Source: an uncultured Cohaesibacter sp.
GTDB lineage: Bacteria > Pseudomonadota > Alphaproteobacteria > Rhizobiales > Cohaesibacteraceae
Reading direction: 5' to 3'
Assembly (NCBI RefSeq): GCF_963676485.1
Contig: NZ_OY781114.1
Span: 992,001 to 1,056,000, forward strand
Length of the DNA stretch: 64,000 bases
A model generated the notes under the pieces. That model saw nothing but the letters and a program-made list of their open reading frames with translations. It made no database searches and was not told where the DNA came from. Positions 54,614-63,435 of this stretch are shown here, in pieces (positions within the stretch are counted from its first letter, which is position 1; each line of letters opens with the position of its first letter). The translations under genes and the position numbers were made by a program.

Positions 54614-55798
54614 TCAAGATCCAGCGCGGCCGGTGATGCTGCGAACCAGTTGTTCATAGCGGCCAACCATTGCGGATACCGAATAAAGTGATTTCAAGGC
54701 ACGACCGGACTCGGTCAATTGCTCCGACAGGGTCTTGTCGCGCAGCAGCTTGCGGATGGGTTCGGCATAGCTTTCGGGATGATCGCTATCGGCAAACAGG
54801 GCACAAGGACCCAGCTCGGTTTTCATGACTTCCCGCAAGACAGGCAGATCATTGCAGACAACGGGCAGGCCGGTCTGGGCTGCTTCCACGGCAGCAAGGC
54901 CAAAGGTTTCCGCCTCTGTCGGGAACAGAAAGATGTCCATTGCCGCCAGCAGATCCCCAACTGCGGTGGAATCCATCTCGCCGGTAAAGTGCGTGCGCTC
55001 TTCCACGCCCAACGCCTTGGCCACCGAACGCAGGCGCATTTCGTCAGGCCCTTGCCCGCCCAGCACCAGATGCCAGCATTCATTGAAGGTGAGCGCCTTG
55101 ATGGCTACATCCAGCCTCTTGAGCTTGTTGAGCCGCGCCACCGACCCCAAAAGAATGACATCATCAGGCAGACCGAACCGAGCGCGGGCCTCCAACTTGC
55201 CAAGCTTTGAGCTTTTGTCCTTGAAGCCATGGGGCACATGGGTGATACGGCGACTATAGGCTGGAGGAAAATCAGCATATTCGCCCGCCGTATCCACCGA
55301 GTTTACCGTGATCACATCATAAAGCCCGATCTTGCCCCAAATCTTGTCGATGCGCCGGATCGTTTCGTTCATTGTCGCCTGTGCGGATACCTGATTGGCA
55401 ATCACATGCCGCACCCCGGCCAGGCGCGCAGCAGGAGCGCCAAACAGATTGCCATAATGCTGGAAGGTTAGCACCACATCGGGCTTGAGCGACCTGATCT
55501 GGAAGATCAGCTTGATGAAGAAGAGCAGGATTGCGAAGGGACCTCTGGGCCGTTTTTCTACGGTGAAGGACGTATCGGGCGCATCGTCGAAAGCATCGGT
55601 CTTGCGATAGAAAAACAGGTGGTGAATGTCATAGCCCTTGGGAGCCAAGCCTTCGCCAAGCAGGCGTGAAATTTCCTGCGCGCCAGCATTTTCAGCTTGT
55701 GTCTGAATGAAAAGCAGCCGCAAGGGGCGTTCTGTTTGCGCAGCATCTGCAATTGATGCTTTAGAACTATCAGGCGCAGCGTGGTCCAGATTGCTCAA
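54614..55798 (-). CDS. Glycosyltransferase family 4
   Basis: A 394-residue GT-B enzyme. The N-terminal lobe has TQAENAGAQEISRLLGEGL; the C-terminal GT4 lobe has GSVARLNKLKRLDVAIKAL, LVLGGQGPDEMRL, and the donor motif PTEAETFGLAAVEAAQTGLP (an E-x7-E pattern). It adds a sugar to the lipid-linked repeat on the cytoplasmic face. Donor and acceptor cannot be told. It lies between the flippase gene and the GINT1-type gene with short gaps, in one transcription unit. Confidence 0.9.
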   Translation of the reverse strand: MSNLDHAAPDSSKASIADAAQTERPLRLLFIQTQAENAGAQEISRLLGEGLAPKGYDIHHLFFYRKTDAFDDAPDTSFTVEKRPRGPFAILLFFIKLIFQIRSLKPDVVLTFQHYGNLFGAPAARLAGVRHVIANQVSAQATMNETIRRIDKIWGKIGLYDVITVNSVDTAGEYADFPPAYSRRITHVPHGFKDKSSKLGKLEARARFGLPDDVILLGSVARLNKLKRLDVAIKALTFNECWHLVLGGQGPDEMRLRSVAKALGVEERTHFTGEMDSTAVGDLLAAMDIFLFPTEAETFGLAAVEAAQTGLPVVCNDLPVLREVMKTELGPCALFADSDHPESYAEPIRKLLRDKTLSEQLTESGRALKSLYSVSAMVGRYEQLVRSITGRAGS

Positions 55799-55832
55799 GA
55801 GATCACCTCAATGACGTTCAATCAGTTAAGTC

Positions 55833-57221
55833 TCATTTTGCCGTTCTCGATGGTGCTTCATCGGGGCTTTCAGCCACGAACCGCAGGATCGAGGGATCCA
55901 TACCGGTCAGGCTGCGGCAGAAATAATTTGTCAGCAGTGCCATGCCGATCATAACAGCGCAGGACACGGCAGCGGCACCAAGGATGCCAAAATGCGGAAT
56001 AATGATAAAGAACCCGATCACGCGCAGGGCAAGAGATGACGTAACGATGGTCACATAGCGTCCTTCATGGCCGGTCAACATCAGAAATGCAGGCGCTGCT
56101 CCATTGGCAGCCGTCAGTCCTGTGCCTATGGCAAGCAAAAGGAACACCCAGTAATAATCGGCATATGTGTGGCCAAAGATCATCAGCATATAATCGCCAC
56201 CGATAACCACAGCCGTAAGCCCGACCACCACGACAAGCAAACTCATACCCGCCATCATGTTGAGGGCATGTTTCAGCTCGGCTGTTTCGCGCGCAAAATA
56301 GAGACCGGGCACACGGCGGGTGCCAAAGGTATTGAGGCCACTTGTCGCCAATCCAAACGCATTGGCAAGTCGGGTGGCAACGAAATAGGCACCAGCAGAA
56401 ACCGGATCGAGCAACAGGCCGATCAGAAATACGTCCAGATGCTGGTTCGAGGCTTCCATGATGGAGGCAAGCCACAGACGCACCGACCGCGGCGTCCATT
56501 GGCGTACATCATAGCCGGGCGTGACTGCACCGATCTGCTGCTTCATGCGCACGGCCACGACATAAGCCTGTGTTACAACGACGAATGCCAGCCCGAAGGC
56601 AAAAAAGGCAAGAATTTCCGCGCTGGTCACCGGATGGCCGACAAACAGGCTTACGCTCAGGAAAACGACAGCGAAAGCGCGCCATGTGAATTCATAATGC
56701 CCGTCAGCCAGTTTGATGCTGACGACAGCCCGCGTCACATGCGAGCTATAAAGCGCAAGACAGTTGCCCGCCAGAAAAGCCATGGAGATGATGGCAGTCC
56801 AATTATCGCCCTGGATCGAGTCTTTGAAGAATGGCAGATCCATGGAATAGACGATCCAGAAGCCAAGACAGACGATCAGAACACCCGCCGTGCTGACCAT
56901 CCAGCCATAGCGCACCGCACCGAGCGCCAGACCGGGGCGCCCCGATGCCAGATACTCGTTCCAGGAACGCACAACCTGCATTTCCTGACCGGATGCCGCC
57001 ACGATGGACAAAATGGACAGGACTGAAAAGAGGATGGAAAAGCGCCCGAATTCTGCAGCTCCTGCGGCGTGAGCGGCCAGCGAGAAGAGCGCAAAGGAAA
57101 TAACAGCGCTACCGGCCTTGAGCATCATTGTGCCAAACAGGCCTCGCGCATCCCTGCTGCCGATCAATTGTTGTATCTTGCCCATGGTCCCTATCGGGGC
57201 CACTTGTGTCGTTTCTGTCAT
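55833..57221 (-). CDS. Polysaccharide flippase (Wzx/MurJ-like superfamily)
   Basis: A 462-residue multi-pass protein with about 12-14 helices, of the oligosaccharide flippase/MATE-like superfamily. Early helices: LKAGSAVISFALFSLAAHAAGAAEFG; the loop PVSAGAYFVATRLANAFG is typical. It would flip the lipid-linked repeat unit to the periplasm for polymerisation. First gene of the exopolysaccharide locus, but no Wzy polymerase or outer-membrane Wza gene is present, so the machinery is completed elsewhere. Its promoter should lie in 57222-57430. Confidence 0.85.
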   Translation of the reverse strand: MTETTQVAPIGTMGKIQQLIGSRDARGLFGTMMLKAGSAVISFALFSLAAHAAGAAEFGRFSILFSVLSILSIVAASGQEMQVVRSWNEYLASGRPGLALGAVRYGWMVSTAGVLIVCLGFWIVYSMDLPFFKDSIQGDNWTAIISMAFLAGNCLALYSSHVTRAVVSIKLADGHYEFTWRAFAVVFLSVSLFVGHPVTSAEILAFFAFGLAFVVVTQAYVVAVRMKQQIGAVTPGYDVRQWTPRSVRLWLASIMEASNQHLDVFLIGLLLDPVSAGAYFVATRLANAFGLATSGLNTFGTRRVPGLYFARETAELKHALNMMAGMSLLVVVVGLTAVVIGGDYMLMIFGHTYADYYWVFLLLAIGTGLTAANGAAPAFLMLTGHEGRYVTIVTSSLALRVIGFFIIIPHFGILGAAAVSCAVMIGMALLTNYFCRSLTGMDPSILRFVAESPDEAPSRTAK

Positions 57222-57431
57222 TAACTGCTTACCTGCATGCTTCCGAGATTACGGAAAATGATAAACGTACCGGCAGACCTTCTTTTGAGAATAACGCAGA
57301 CCCCACCCGTCCTAGACAACCAGAATTAGAGGATCTTCAAAAATATTCGGTTACGACACATGATTAATGAAAGATAAATTCGACAAATCTCGCTTTTCGC
57401 TTAAGCCCCTGCTTACTGTGAAGCCAAAGCG

Positions 57432-57573
57432 CTAGCGCCCTGCCCAACCATAAACCACCAGTCCGACCAATTCCTTGATCAACAAATCCGCGCGCTCGAT
57501 CTTGCCGCCGGGATGCCAACTGAAGGGCCTGTTGGCGAGGTTGGTGCGGTGGTCCACGGGATAGGGCTGCAGG
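57432..57573 (-). pseudogene. Remnant of an unidentified gene cut by the IS6-like element
   Basis: A reading frame of about 46 codons ends at the TAG at 57432-57434 and has no start: it begins where the mobile element ends. It reads like real protein (VDHRTNLANRPFSWHPGGK, then a hydrophobic VGLVVYGWAG end). I do not recognise it. The upstream half of the gene is not found on the other side of the element. Confidence 0.4.
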
Positions 57574-57855
57574 GGGGGCGTCGCAAAGTTTTAAATAGAC
57601 CCGCAATGGGGTTTTCGAAACCGACGCAACCGTTTCTCGATGAGCAGAGCCTAGGGCCAATACCCTGCGCTTGATGCTACTGTAGTCGATTGCGAAGCCG
57701 CGCTCAAGGAACATTTCTTCCAGATCACGATAGCTCAACGGGTAACGCAGATACCAGGACACTGCCTGAATGATCAGCCATGCCTCAAATTGCCGACCTT
57801 TGAAGTCATCTTTCGATTTTCGCTTCGGTTTTTCGGCAATGGCATTGAGAATCAT
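57574..57855 (-). pseudogene. IS6-family transposase, N-terminal fragment
   Basis: The frame from ATG 57855 keeps the N-terminal part of IS6-family transposases: KDDFKGRQFEAWLIIQAVSW, then YRDLEEMFLERGFAIDYSSI, the helix-turn-helix region. After about residue 60 the match stops, and the frame runs straight into the distal end of the element. The whole DDE catalytic core is absent, so the product cannot transpose by itself. Confidence 0.75.
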
Positions 57856-57937
57856 CTGAGGTCCTACACCAAGTCGGAGATCTTCTCGCCGCGCAAATCT
57901 CAAGGCTGGGTCAAGATTGAAGCTTTGCGACGCCCCC
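57574..57937 (-). mobile_element. Internally deleted IS6-like insertion sequence (364 bp)
   Basis: The ends are inverted repeats: GGGGGCGTCGCAAAG at 57574-57588 and its complement CTTTGCGACGCCCCC at 57923-57937. Between them lies only the N-terminal transposase fragment. A complete IS6-type element is about 800 bp, so around 450 bp of the core is gone. The eight bases on either side differ (no target duplication). It could be moved in trans by a full-length relative. Confidence 0.75.
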
Positions 57938-58210
57938 AAATTACAGACCGAAAAGCCACTTATATCACTTGTTCAGATTTCCCGAGCTACCTCTATTCAA
58001 CATCTTGCAACATGAAGGCAAAGTGTCCTACACCAACATGGAGAACGACCAAAGCTCTCTATATATAAATCTCTTGGCCAATAAAAACAGGCACTTCTTG
58101 CGCGATTTGGGAAGACCAAAAGACTCTTTCCGAAATTTGCGGAGCTTTCAATTGCTCACCGATATCGAGTGTCTTGGGAAATAGAAGGGCAAAAGGGGAG
58201 GAAACACATC
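57938..58210. other. Gap between IS remnant and LysR gene
   Basis: About 270 AT-leaning bases with no credible gene; a 71-codon plus frame at 57969 has no ribosome site or recognisable motif. It should hold the LysR gene promoter. Confidence 0.4.
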
Positions 58211-59128
58211 ATGGAAATCAGGCTCTTTCGAGAGTATTTGGTGCTATCTAGACTGCTAAATTTCAGCAGAGCTGCCGAGCAGTTGGGTATGACCCAACCC
58301 GTACTTAGCCGCCACCTAAAGTATCTGGAGGAACAATTTGATGCCAAATTGCTAGAACGCAACACCCATCAAGTTGAACTCACTCCCGTCGGTAAGATGC
58401 TTGCAGAAGAAGCTGAAAAAATTGTTGCCCAATATGAGGCCACTTTTCACGTCATTCGGGAAGCAATCGGCAAGAACAAACACTCCCTTTCAATCATGTT
58501 TCTCGGTGCTGCAACGCGCGAGTTCTTTTCCGATTTCCTGATACAGTTTCGCAAGCACCATGAAGCCGTGGAAATAAACTGCTGCGATTCCGAGCTTGAT
58601 CATGTCCCGGAAGCATTGGAAAGACACGACTGTGATCTTGCCTTCATCATTCGCCCGGACCGGCAAATAACCGATACACGCTTCAAATACCTCAAGTTGT
58701 TTAGCGATCCACTTTGCATTGCGGTACACAAAAACCACCCACTTGCTGGTCGCCGAGATGTTTCAATCGTAGAAGTAGGAAATTATCCGATCATTGGAGT
58801 AGACAAAAAGCAGTCACCTCTAGCAGGTGAGTGCAATAGTTATTTTCTCGAGAAAAGCGGCATAGCCTACGGACCAGACATCGTCAGCCCCAATCTGGCG
58901 ACTTGCTGCTTCAACTTGGAACTTAACGAGGACGCAATAGTGATACTTCCGAAGCATCAGAAAGTTCATTTGGGAAAGAATGCAAGCTTGATAGAAATAG
59001 AGGAAAAAGGCTGCCAATTTAATCTTGAACTGATTTGGGATCCCAAAAACCGCAATCCTAGCCTTTCTAAATTCACAGACGAACTGACTAGCTTTCTAAA
59101 CGAGCATCCTAACTTTACCAACATTTGA
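58211..59128 (+). CDS. LysR-family transcriptional regulator
   Basis: A 305-residue LTTR. The winged HTH is MEIRLFREYLVLSRLLNFSRA with AAEQLGMTQPVLSRHLKYLEE (residues 1-60), followed by the effector domain (about 90-300). GGGGAGG nine bases before ATG 58211 fixes the start, rejecting one at 58169. Codon use is more AT-rich than in most neighbours, as in the DNA around it, which hints at acquisition. It converges on the thiolase gene; its targets are probably the catabolic genes to the right. Confidence 0.9.
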   Translation: MEIRLFREYLVLSRLLNFSRAAEQLGMTQPVLSRHLKYLEEQFDAKLLERNTHQVELTPVGKMLAEEAEKIVAQYEATFHVIREAIGKNKHSLSIMFLGAATREFFSDFLIQFRKHHEAVEINCCDSELDHVPEALERHDCDLAFIIRPDRQITDTRFKYLKLFSDPLCIAVHKNHPLAGRRDVSIVEVGNYPIIGVDKKQSPLAGECNSYFLEKSGIAYGPDIVSPNLATCCFNLELNEDAIVILPKHQKVHLGKNASLIEIEEKGCQFNLELIWDPKNRNPSLSKFTDELTSFLNEHPNFTNI

Positions 59129-59174
59129 GTGACAGTAGCATCTGGACTGCTGTTCCCTTTGCTCTGCATCCAAA

Positions 59175-59212
59175 AAACAGGCTTCAGACAAATCGAGTTT
59201 GAAGCCTGTTTA
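59175..59212. terminator. Bidirectional terminator between LysR gene and thiolase
   Basis: AACAGGCTTCA and TGAAGCCTGTT form an 11-bp perfect stem. On the minus strand six T follow it, ending the thiolase transcript; on the plus strand TTTAAAAT follows. Confidence 0.85.
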
Positions 59213-59272
59213 AAATTGGGGCCTTTTCGGATTTTGGGGGCTAGGAAGGCATTTTTCTTTCTTGGTAACGCC

Positions 59273-60457
59273 TCACTGGGATGGGGATCGTTCCACACAA
59301 AGAGCGATTCCCATGCCTCCCCCAATGCAAAGCGTTGCAATACCTTTTCCAACTTCACGTCTTTTCATTTCGTGCAGCAAGGTGACCAATATACGGGCCC
59401 CAGACGCTCCAATTGGATGACCGATTGCGATTGCACCACCATTAACGTTGACCTTATCCAGATCCCAGCCCATTTCCCTGTTGACGGCAACCGCTTGAGC
59501 CGCGAAGGCTTCATTGGCCTCGATTAGATCTAGCTCATCAACGCTCCACCCAGCCTTGGAAAGAGCCTTGCGTGAGGACGGTATCGGGCCAGTTCCCATC
59601 AAACTCGGATCGACTCCAGCAGTGCCCCAAGACACAATACGAGCGAGAGGCTTGATACCGCGCCTATTGGCTTGTTCAGCAGTCATCAAAACAACGGCTG
59701 CGGCACCATCATTGATACCGGACGCATTGCCAGCCGTTACTGTGCCATCTTTGGCGAAAGCAGGCCGCAGTTTCGCCAACCCTTCGATCGTAGTGCCAGG
59801 ACGAATAAACTCATCCTGATCGACAATAAGATCCCCCTTGCGCGTCTTGACGCAAATCGGAACAATCTCGTCAGAAAACCGACCTTCATTTTGCGCTTTT
59901 GCCGCTTTCATCTGCGAACCAACAGCCAATTCGTCCTGCATGCTACGCGAAATACCGAATTTCGCAGCAACATTTTCGGCAGTTTGTCCCATGTGATAAT
60001 TGTTGAAAGCATCCCATAATCCATCCTTGATCATGGTGTCGTGCAAAGTCGCAGCCCCCATCTTGGTCGGTATCCGCATATTGGCAGCATGCGGAGCAAG
60101 GCTCATGTTTTCCTGCCCCCCCGCAATCACGACAGAAGCATCTCCCGCCATCAGAGCCTGATATCCCATTGCAACAGCACGCAAACCGGACCCGCAGACC
60201 TGATTGATGGTAAGGGCTGTCGTTTCAATCGGCAGTCCGGCAGCGATTGAGGCCTGGCGGGCTGGATTCTGTCCCTGCGCGCCAGTAAGCACCTGCCCCA
60301 GAATGACGTCGTCGATTTCTTCCGGATTGAGGTGCGCACGCTCCAAAAGCGACTTGATGACGCTCGCGCCCAACTCGTGGGCAGGAACACTCGCAAGGTT
60401 CCCGTTAAAATTCCCGACAGCAGTTCGAGCTGCAGCTGCGATGACGATTTCGGTCAT
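59273..60457 (-). CDS. Acetyl-CoA C-acyltransferase (thiolase)
   Basis: A 394-residue thiolase of the acetyl-CoA acetyltransferase type (AtoB/PhaA). Nucleophile Cys88 in [27 protein letters not shown] holds the catalytic His; CIGGGMG near the end holds the second Cys. It either condenses acetyl-CoA or cleaves beta-ketoacyl-CoA. Beside a crotonase and SDR, the cleaving direction in a degradation pathway is plausible; a polyhydroxyalkanoate role is the alternative, but no phaB or phaC adjoins. Confidence 0.93.
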   Translation of the reverse strand: MTEIVIAAAARTAVGNFNGNLASVPAHELGASVIKSLLERAHLNPEEIDDVILGQVLTGAQGQNPARQASIAAGLPIETTALTINQVCGSGLRAVAMGYQALMAGDASVVIAGGQENMSLAPHAANMRIPTKMGAATLHDTMIKDGLWDAFNNYHMGQTAENVAAKFGISRSMQDELAVGSQMKAAKAQNEGRFSDEIVPICVKTRKGDLIVDQDEFIRPGTTIEGLAKLRPAFAKDGTVTAGNASGINDGAAAVVLMTAEQANRRGIKPLARIVSWGTAGVDPSLMGTGPIPSSRKALSKAGWSVDELDLIEANEAFAAQAVAVNREMGWDLDKVNVNGGAIAIGHPIGASGARILVTLLHEMKRREVGKGIATLCIGGGMGIALCVERSPSQ

Positions 60458-60735
60458 TCTTTTTCCTTTTCGGATAACTGGACAAATAGGAGTTTCAAAG
60501 TGTCAATCATCGGGCGGGTGGGCCAAGTAAACCAAGGCCCTCTGACGTTACCAAAAATCAAAGCACAGCAACAAAACAGGCAAACATCGAGGACAGAACC
60601 TGCATTTGTTCAGCTTCTGACGCGAACCGTCCCATGCCTAATCGCCCACATAATCGGAAGCGTATAGGCATATGTGAAATTCTTTTTTCGAATAATGTTA
60701 TGTGTGACAAGAGACGGGGCCCTGCCAATCCAATA

Positions 60736-60765
60736 ACCAAAAAGAAAGGCTCCCGAAGGAGCCTT
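60736..60765 (-). terminator. Intrinsic terminator of the porin gene
   Basis: AAGGCTCC and GGAGCCTT over a tetraloop (TTCG on the minus strand), followed on that strand by TCTTTTTGG, 33 bases past the porin stop. Confidence 0.88.
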
Positions 60766-60797
60766 CACAAAGGAAACTCTATTGCGAAAGTTGGAGA

Positions 60798-62222
60798 TCA
60801 AAGACCCAAAGCCTTGTCCATCAGGAATATCATATTCACGCCGACAGCCAATCCATCATCCGAGGATTCGGTAGACGTAGGATTCATGGCCTTGTTGGTA
60901 TTCCAGCTATACATGGCCCAAGGCTGTAGAATGGTGTTTCCAGCCAGAACCAGGTTTGCATCCACCCCAGCAGAAAACTCGTCCTGGGCTCCAACGTTGG
61001 CGTAGGAGGCATAGTCATCAGACAAATGGTTCCAGATGAATTTGGCAGAATAGCTGTCAAACGGACGGCTCTTGAATGGCCCCTGCAGAATGACACCGGC
61101 ATCCAGCTCACTATTGACATCATCCCCTTCCCCAAAGTCTGCAAACAGGCTGCCATACAGGGCAACAGAGGTTGATGTCGGATCGTTATTCTCGCGCCAG
61201 ACAGTTTGCTTGGCTCCCAGATAAAGTCCGGTCATGCTGTCATAGACTTCCGGTGTCTTCGGGCTCGCGAAATCGGTGTCATTATAATAGATCATCGCTT
61301 CCAGGTGAGTTGGGTAGAGATCCGTCTGAGGTGACGTGTCATAGCTCAGATTAGCCAAAAACAGATTGTAGTTGGATTCAACCTCGGCGCCATTGGGTAG
61401 CTTGACCTTGCCTTTCCAGCCTTCCCAGCCGTGAGAGAAGGGGAAGTTCAGGTTGGTGCGGTAATACCCGGCTTGCGCGGTAATTTGCGGGGTTATCTTG
61501 TAGGCTGCTCGTGCGCTGTAGTTTCCGAACGGTGGCGGGTTCAGGCCATTGTAGAATTGGGTCACACTGCCTTGACACAGGAAAGGGGTGTTGCAGACGG
61601 GGGTACCAAAATGGCTGGCAGCATTATCGATGCCGACTTCAAAAGTGAACCTGTCATCAAACAGTTTCTGCTCAAAGGTCAGCTTTGTCAGACGTTCATC
61701 AGTCGGGGCAAACGGTGCAGCATGGCCGATGATACTGTCACCGGTGGCATTGGCAAAATCTTCGCTGCCGTGGGTCCACATGTTGTATTGCCCGAGCACA
61801 TGGAATGCAGAGCCCTGAAGACCGAGAATACGCTCCAGATCAAGGTCCACACCGTATGAGATTGTCGTGACACGCTCAGTCTTGCCTTTTACCAGTCCCA
61901 GAGACGGATTGGTCATGTAGTTATTGCTCAGCACCAGAACTGGCTTGATGCCATGCTCATGTAGCGCGTTGCCGACCGGGGCAAGCGGCCCAGCAACTCC
62001 GGGGCCGTTCAAATAGTCAACGAGGCTGGACATGAAGCCGGTAGCCTCGGTTGCCTCATTGCTGGCATTTGCAGATTGCGCGCAGGCTGTACCACACAAC
62101 AAAATGGAACCTATCGCAGCAATTATAGTGCCTTTTACTGTAGTCATGATGCGAATTGACTCCTGAGCATCGAAGACGCCGACGCAATCTGCGTGCGAGG
62201 CTTTCTCTATGGTTATTGTCAC
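60798..62222 (-). CDS. OprB-like carbohydrate-selective porin
   Basis: An outer-membrane beta-barrel protein. Signal peptide VKGTIIAAIGSILLCGTACAQS, then the OprB pattern: GIKPVLVLSNNYMTNPSLGLVKG, YGVDLDLERILGLQGSAFHVLG, TDERLTKLTFEQKLFDDRFTFEVG, and SRPFDSYSAKFIWNHLSD. Barrel strands alternate polar and aromatic residues to the C-terminus. The GTG at 62222 has a perfect AGGAGG seven bases ahead but adds 25 residues before the signal peptide; ATG 62147 gives a normal leader but its AGGAG is 12 bases away. Likely admits a sugar-like or alcohol substrate for the nearby enzymes. Confidence 0.82.
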   Translation of the reverse strand: MTITIEKASHADCVGVFDAQESIRIMTTVKGTIIAAIGSILLCGTACAQSANASNEATEATGFMSSLVDYLNGPGVAGPLAPVGNALHEHGIKPVLVLSNNYMTNPSLGLVKGKTERVTTISYGVDLDLERILGLQGSAFHVLGQYNMWTHGSEDFANATGDSIIGHAAPFAPTDERLTKLTFEQKLFDDRFTFEVGIDNAASHFGTPVCNTPFLCQGSVTQFYNGLNPPPFGNYSARAAYKITPQITAQAGYYRTNLNFPFSHGWEGWKGKVKLPNGAEVESNYNLFLANLSYDTSPQTDLYPTHLEAMIYYNDTDFASPKTPEVYDSMTGLYLGAKQTVWRENNDPTSTSVALYGSLFADFGEGDDVNSELDAGVILQGPFKSRPFDSYSAKFIWNHLSDDYASYANVGAQDEFSAGVDANLVLAGNTILQPWAMYSWNTNKAMNPTSTESSDDGLAVGVNMIFLMDKALGL

Positions 62223-62465
62223 CCGAACTCCTCCTGTCGAGTTATTCTTGATATCCCAACAGCCAAAACCGACAGGCTGTTCAGTAAAGAGCTAGCATCG
62301 CATTTTGAAGGGGTCCAATTCTAACTAGGCAAGTGCTTATGCGGTAACGACATAACAAAATATTTTCATAGAAATCATGTATTCGCTTAAAACAGAATTG
62401 TTTATAAATTTTAAATATGAAATCTGAACTATAATTATGTATATTTTTATTATTCAACAATAAGA
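62223..62465. other. AT-rich gap upstream of the porin gene
   Basis: With the terminator that follows, about 330 bases without a gene, strikingly AT-rich after 62340. It should hold the porin promoter; I could not single one out. Confidence 0.45.
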
Positions 62466-62509
62466 CCTAAAAACAAAATTACCTGACAGAAAATATTCTG
62501 TCAGGTAAT
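62466..62509 (-). terminator. Intrinsic terminator of the SDR gene
   Basis: A 14-bp perfect stem, ATTACCTGACAGAA with its complement over four bases, is followed on the minus strand by TTTTGTTTTT, 45 bases past the SDR stop. Confidence 0.9.
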
Positions 62510-62553
62510 CGCGCTTTTACAAATATATATATTATTTATTTATAAAATCTATT

Positions 62554-63315
62554 CTATAGCGTCCATCCATGATCGATAATCATGCATTGTCCCGTAACGG
62601 CTCGAGCCTCGTCAGAAGCATAGAATAGAATACCATTGGCCTGGTCAATAACTTCAGATTCTGGCAGGGTCACATCCATATGGCGTCCCGTAATCTCGCG
62701 CATTTCCTGATCGAATGTTGCCAGTTTATCAGGTGTGTTCAGCTCGGTTGGAGTCGGACCGGGAGCTGTCGCATTGCACCGGATACCGCGACCGGCATAC
62801 TGGATGGCAATATTTTTGGTCATGCCAAGAACAGCAGATTTGGTTGCGGAGTAGGCAATGCCTGCGCTACCGAACACGCCGCCGATGGAGGAAACATTGA
62901 CGATGGAGCCATCTCCTGCCTTTTCCATGTGGGGCAGGACTTCGCGGCACATCCAGAATAAGCTGGTCTGGTTCATCAGTACAACTTGATCCCAGAACGT
63001 GTCGCTGGTCGCAACGGCAGACTTGTGCATGTCTGCAATACCGGCATTGTTGACCAGAATGTCGATGCGCCCAAAGGCTTCAACCACCTTGGCAACGAGA
63101 TTTTTGCAGTCTTCAAGCTTGGTTACGTCGGTTTTAACAACGAGAGCCTTGCCACCTTTTGCTTCAATGGTGGTTTTGATTTCATTCAGTTTCTTTTCAC
63201 GACGGGCAGCGAGGACGACGGTTGCGCCTTCTTTTGCGAAAAGACAGGCCGTAGCCTCTCCGATACCGGCACTTGCGCCCGTGATAATGGCAATTTTTCC
63301 CTCAAGACGGGACAT
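62554..63315 (-). CDS. SDR-family alcohol dehydrogenase/ketoreductase
   Basis: A 253-residue classical SDR. Nucleotide site TGASAGIGEA (residues 12-21), NNAG, catalytic Ser in VNVSSIGG, YSATK for Tyr/Lys. The VVLAARREKKLNE after strand 2 may favour NADP, by inference. Similar to cyclic alcohol and 3-oxoacyl dehydrogenases; the ending GQCMIIDHGWTL is usual. It follows the crotonase gene by 120 bases on the same strand, suggesting steps in one pathway. Confidence 0.9.
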   Translation of the reverse strand: MSRLEGKIAIITGASAGIGEATACLFAKEGATVVLAARREKKLNEIKTTIEAKGGKALVVKTDVTKLEDCKNLVAKVVEAFGRIDILVNNAGIADMHKSAVATSDTFWDQVVLMNQTSLFWMCREVLPHMEKAGDGSIVNVSSIGGVFGSAGIAYSATKSAVLGMTKNIAIQYAGRGIRCNATAPGPTPTELNTPDKLATFDQEMREITGRHMDVTLPESEVIDQANGILFYASDEARAVTGQCMIIDHGWTL

Positions 63316-63435
63316 GATATTTCCTCATTTCAAAGGGCTGCGCTTCTTACGCGCCCGATTCTTCAAAAAAACAGGCGGTGTCAACTGCTCGCCAATACCG
63401 CCTATCAGGAAATTTGGATGGCAAAAGTGCCTACA

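Noticed and set aside
57969-58184. A 71-codon plus-strand frame before the LysR gene
   Set aside because: No ribosome site and no protein-like pattern; it lies in an AT-rich intergenic stretch.
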